Source: JAKAVK01 sp964419095 (GTDB lineage: Archaea > Micrarchaeota > Micrarchaeia > Micrarchaeales > CABMGC01). From it: a DNA stretch of 6,177 nucleotides. The notes beneath the pieces are model-generated. The model ran no database searches, was not told where the DNA came from, and was given only the letters and a program-made list of their open reading frames with translations. Position numbers and translations under genes: made by a program. The DNA is taken from assembly GCA_964419095.1 (NCBI GenBank), contig CAYQOG010000039.1:1-6177 (forward strand), written 5' to 3'. Positions 5,657 to 6,177 of this stretch are shown piece by piece; position 1 is the first letter of the stretch; each line of letters starts with the position of its first letter.

Positions 5657-5687
5657 TAAGAAAGTAAGAATATATTACAGATAATAT
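5655..5687 (+). repeat. Tandem AGTAAGAA repeat and inverted repeat over the antitoxin transcription start
   Basis: Two perfect, contiguous copies of AGTAAGAA at 5655-5662 and 5663-5670 lie between the TATA box and the expected transcript start. They are followed by the inverted repeat ATATT-(6 nt)-AATAT at 5672-5687, which reaches into the start codon. AbrB/MazE-type antitoxins commonly repress their own operon by binding such sites, so this is a candidate operator. Occupancy is inferred. Confidence 0.35.
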
Positions 5688-5952
5688 GGCCGAAGAAGTA
5701 ACAGTGATGAGTGTAAAGGGCCAGGTAGTCATACCCAAGGACATACGCGAGCGGCTGAAGCTGAAGCCAAAGGACAGGCTTATAGTCTTTGGCGATAAAG
5801 ACACAATAATAATGAAAAAGCTGGGCATGCCAGAACTTAAGGAGATTTGGGCCGAGATAGGCAGAACGGCTAAGGAAAGGAACAAGAAATACGGTAAATT
5901 GACTGAGGAGGATGTTTCTAGGGAAATCGCAAGGCACAGGCACGGCTTATAG
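5686..5952 (+). CDS. AbrB/SpoVT-type (MazE/VapB-like) antitoxin
   Basis: An 88-residue protein. Residues 4-46 form a SpoVT-AbrB swapped-hairpin DNA-binding domain with the typical VKGQVVIPKDIRERLKLKPKDRL core, followed by a charged helical tail (47-88) such as antitoxins use to wrap their toxin. It should dimerise, bind its own promoter region and neutralise the PIN protein encoded 11 nt downstream. The ATG at 5686 is the only sensible start: the conserved domain begins within a few residues of it, and the TATA box lies just upstream at 5649-5656. Lack of a Shine-Dalgarno sequence fits a near-leaderless transcript. The domain is certain; the antitoxin role rests on the neighbour. A plain AbrB-like regulator is the alternative. 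Confidence 0.88.
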   Translation: MAEEVTVMSVKGQVVIPKDIRERLKLKPKDRLIVFGDKDTIIMKKLGMPELKEIWAEIGRTAKERNKKYGKLTEEDVSREIARHRHGL

Positions 5953-5963
5953 CGTGCCACTTT

Positions 5964-6177
5964 ATGATACGGATTGTGCTAGATACGAACATCTTGATCT
6001 CCGGAGTGCTCTACATAGGTAAACCCAGAAGGCTAATCCGGGCAGCCATGAGCGGCAAAGTCGATAGCGTTTCCTCTCTTCCTATAATTAACGAATTCAA
6101 CAGGGTCATAATCAGAGAAAAATTCAAACTTTCTAATCCCGAGCAGGAAAGTCGCAAGTACTTCATTTCAGTATTAA
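5964..6177 (+). CDS. PIN-domain ribonuclease toxin, N-terminal 71 codons (3' end outside window)
   Basis: The frame opens with ATG at 5964, 11 nt after the antitoxin stop, and runs off the window edge, so the last 40-50% is missing. The product starts IRIVLDTNILISGVL, with the first metal ligand Asp7 and the partner Asn9 in the classic DTN motif. PRRLIRAAMSGKVDSVSS and LPIINEFNRVI follow, with Glu44 as the second acidic ligand, then REKFKLSNPEQE. The order matches the PIN_3 group (putative toxin components of the COG1569 kind), Mg-dependent endoribonucleases that cut RNA when not bound by antitoxin. The remaining C-terminal acidic residues fall outside the window, so intactness cannot be judged. 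The last two full sampled rows fall towards 40% GC or below. No strong ribosome-binding site is visible, so translation probably depends on coupling to the antitoxin gene. Confidence 0.85.
   Translation, partial: MIRIVLDTNILISGVLYIGKPRRLIRAAMSGKVDSVSSLPIINEFNRVIIREKFKLSNPEQESRKYFISVL

Noticed and set aside
5604..5960. Minus-strand frames with hydrophobic products opposite the AbrB-like gene
   Set aside because: The apparent membrane segments are the reverse complement of Lys/Glu-rich sense codons; the sense strand has a clear SpoVT-AbrB domain and promoter.

Overview
The window is gene-dense archaeal chromosome. The taxonomic evidence is a valyl-tRNA synthetase of archaeal type, an archaeal/eukaryotic-type uS15 directly followed by eS1 (S3Ae, a ribosomal protein absent from bacteria), and archaeal TATA boxes 20-40 bp upstream of most start codons with almost no leader. 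Hand counts on sampled 60-base rows give about 52-55% GC for most genes but about 43% in the nucleotidyltransferase-like gene at 3397-4194. A small-genome lineage such as a DPANN archaeon (for example Micrarchaeota) would fit, but that is a guess; the sequence alone does not fix the lineage.

Layout. (1) 2-2809, plus strand: the 3' two-thirds of valS, then a promoter starting 8 bp after its stop, a leader of about 80 nt, and the two ribosomal protein genes for uS15 and eS1, 4 nt apart and probably co-transcribed. (2) 2810-3160, minus strand: a YeaO-like DUF488 protein that abuts eS1 tail to tail with no intergenic base. (3) 3161-3396: a 236-nt intergenic stretch carrying outward-facing promoters and a repeated, operator-like sequence. 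(4) 3397-4194, plus strand: an AbiEii-like nucleotidyltransferase-fold protein, AT-richer than its neighbours and probably acquired. (5) 4199-4675, minus strand: a small free-standing protein built of two degenerate LAGLIDADG repeats that has lost both catalytic aspartates. (6) 4750-5640, plus strand: a short 6-phosphogluconate-dehydrogenase-like oxidoreductase, divergent from (5) and apparently sharing one palindromic TATA box with it. (7) 5686-6177, plus strand: an AbrB/SpoVT-type antitoxin and the first 71 codons of a PIN-family toxin, with their own promoter.

The first third is core translation machinery. The rest is accessory in character: a probable VapBC-like toxin-antitoxin pair, a stand-alone nucleotidyltransferase of a family that includes toxins, and a domesticated homing-endonuclease relative. 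The items most worth a second look are the LAGLIDADG-derived protein with its shared divergent promoter, the dehydrogenase lacking the usual catalytic glutamate, the nucleotidyltransferase island, and the structured leader before uS15. No tRNA, rRNA, CRISPR array, insertion sequence or attachment site was recognised. No gene-free stretch exceeds 300 bases.
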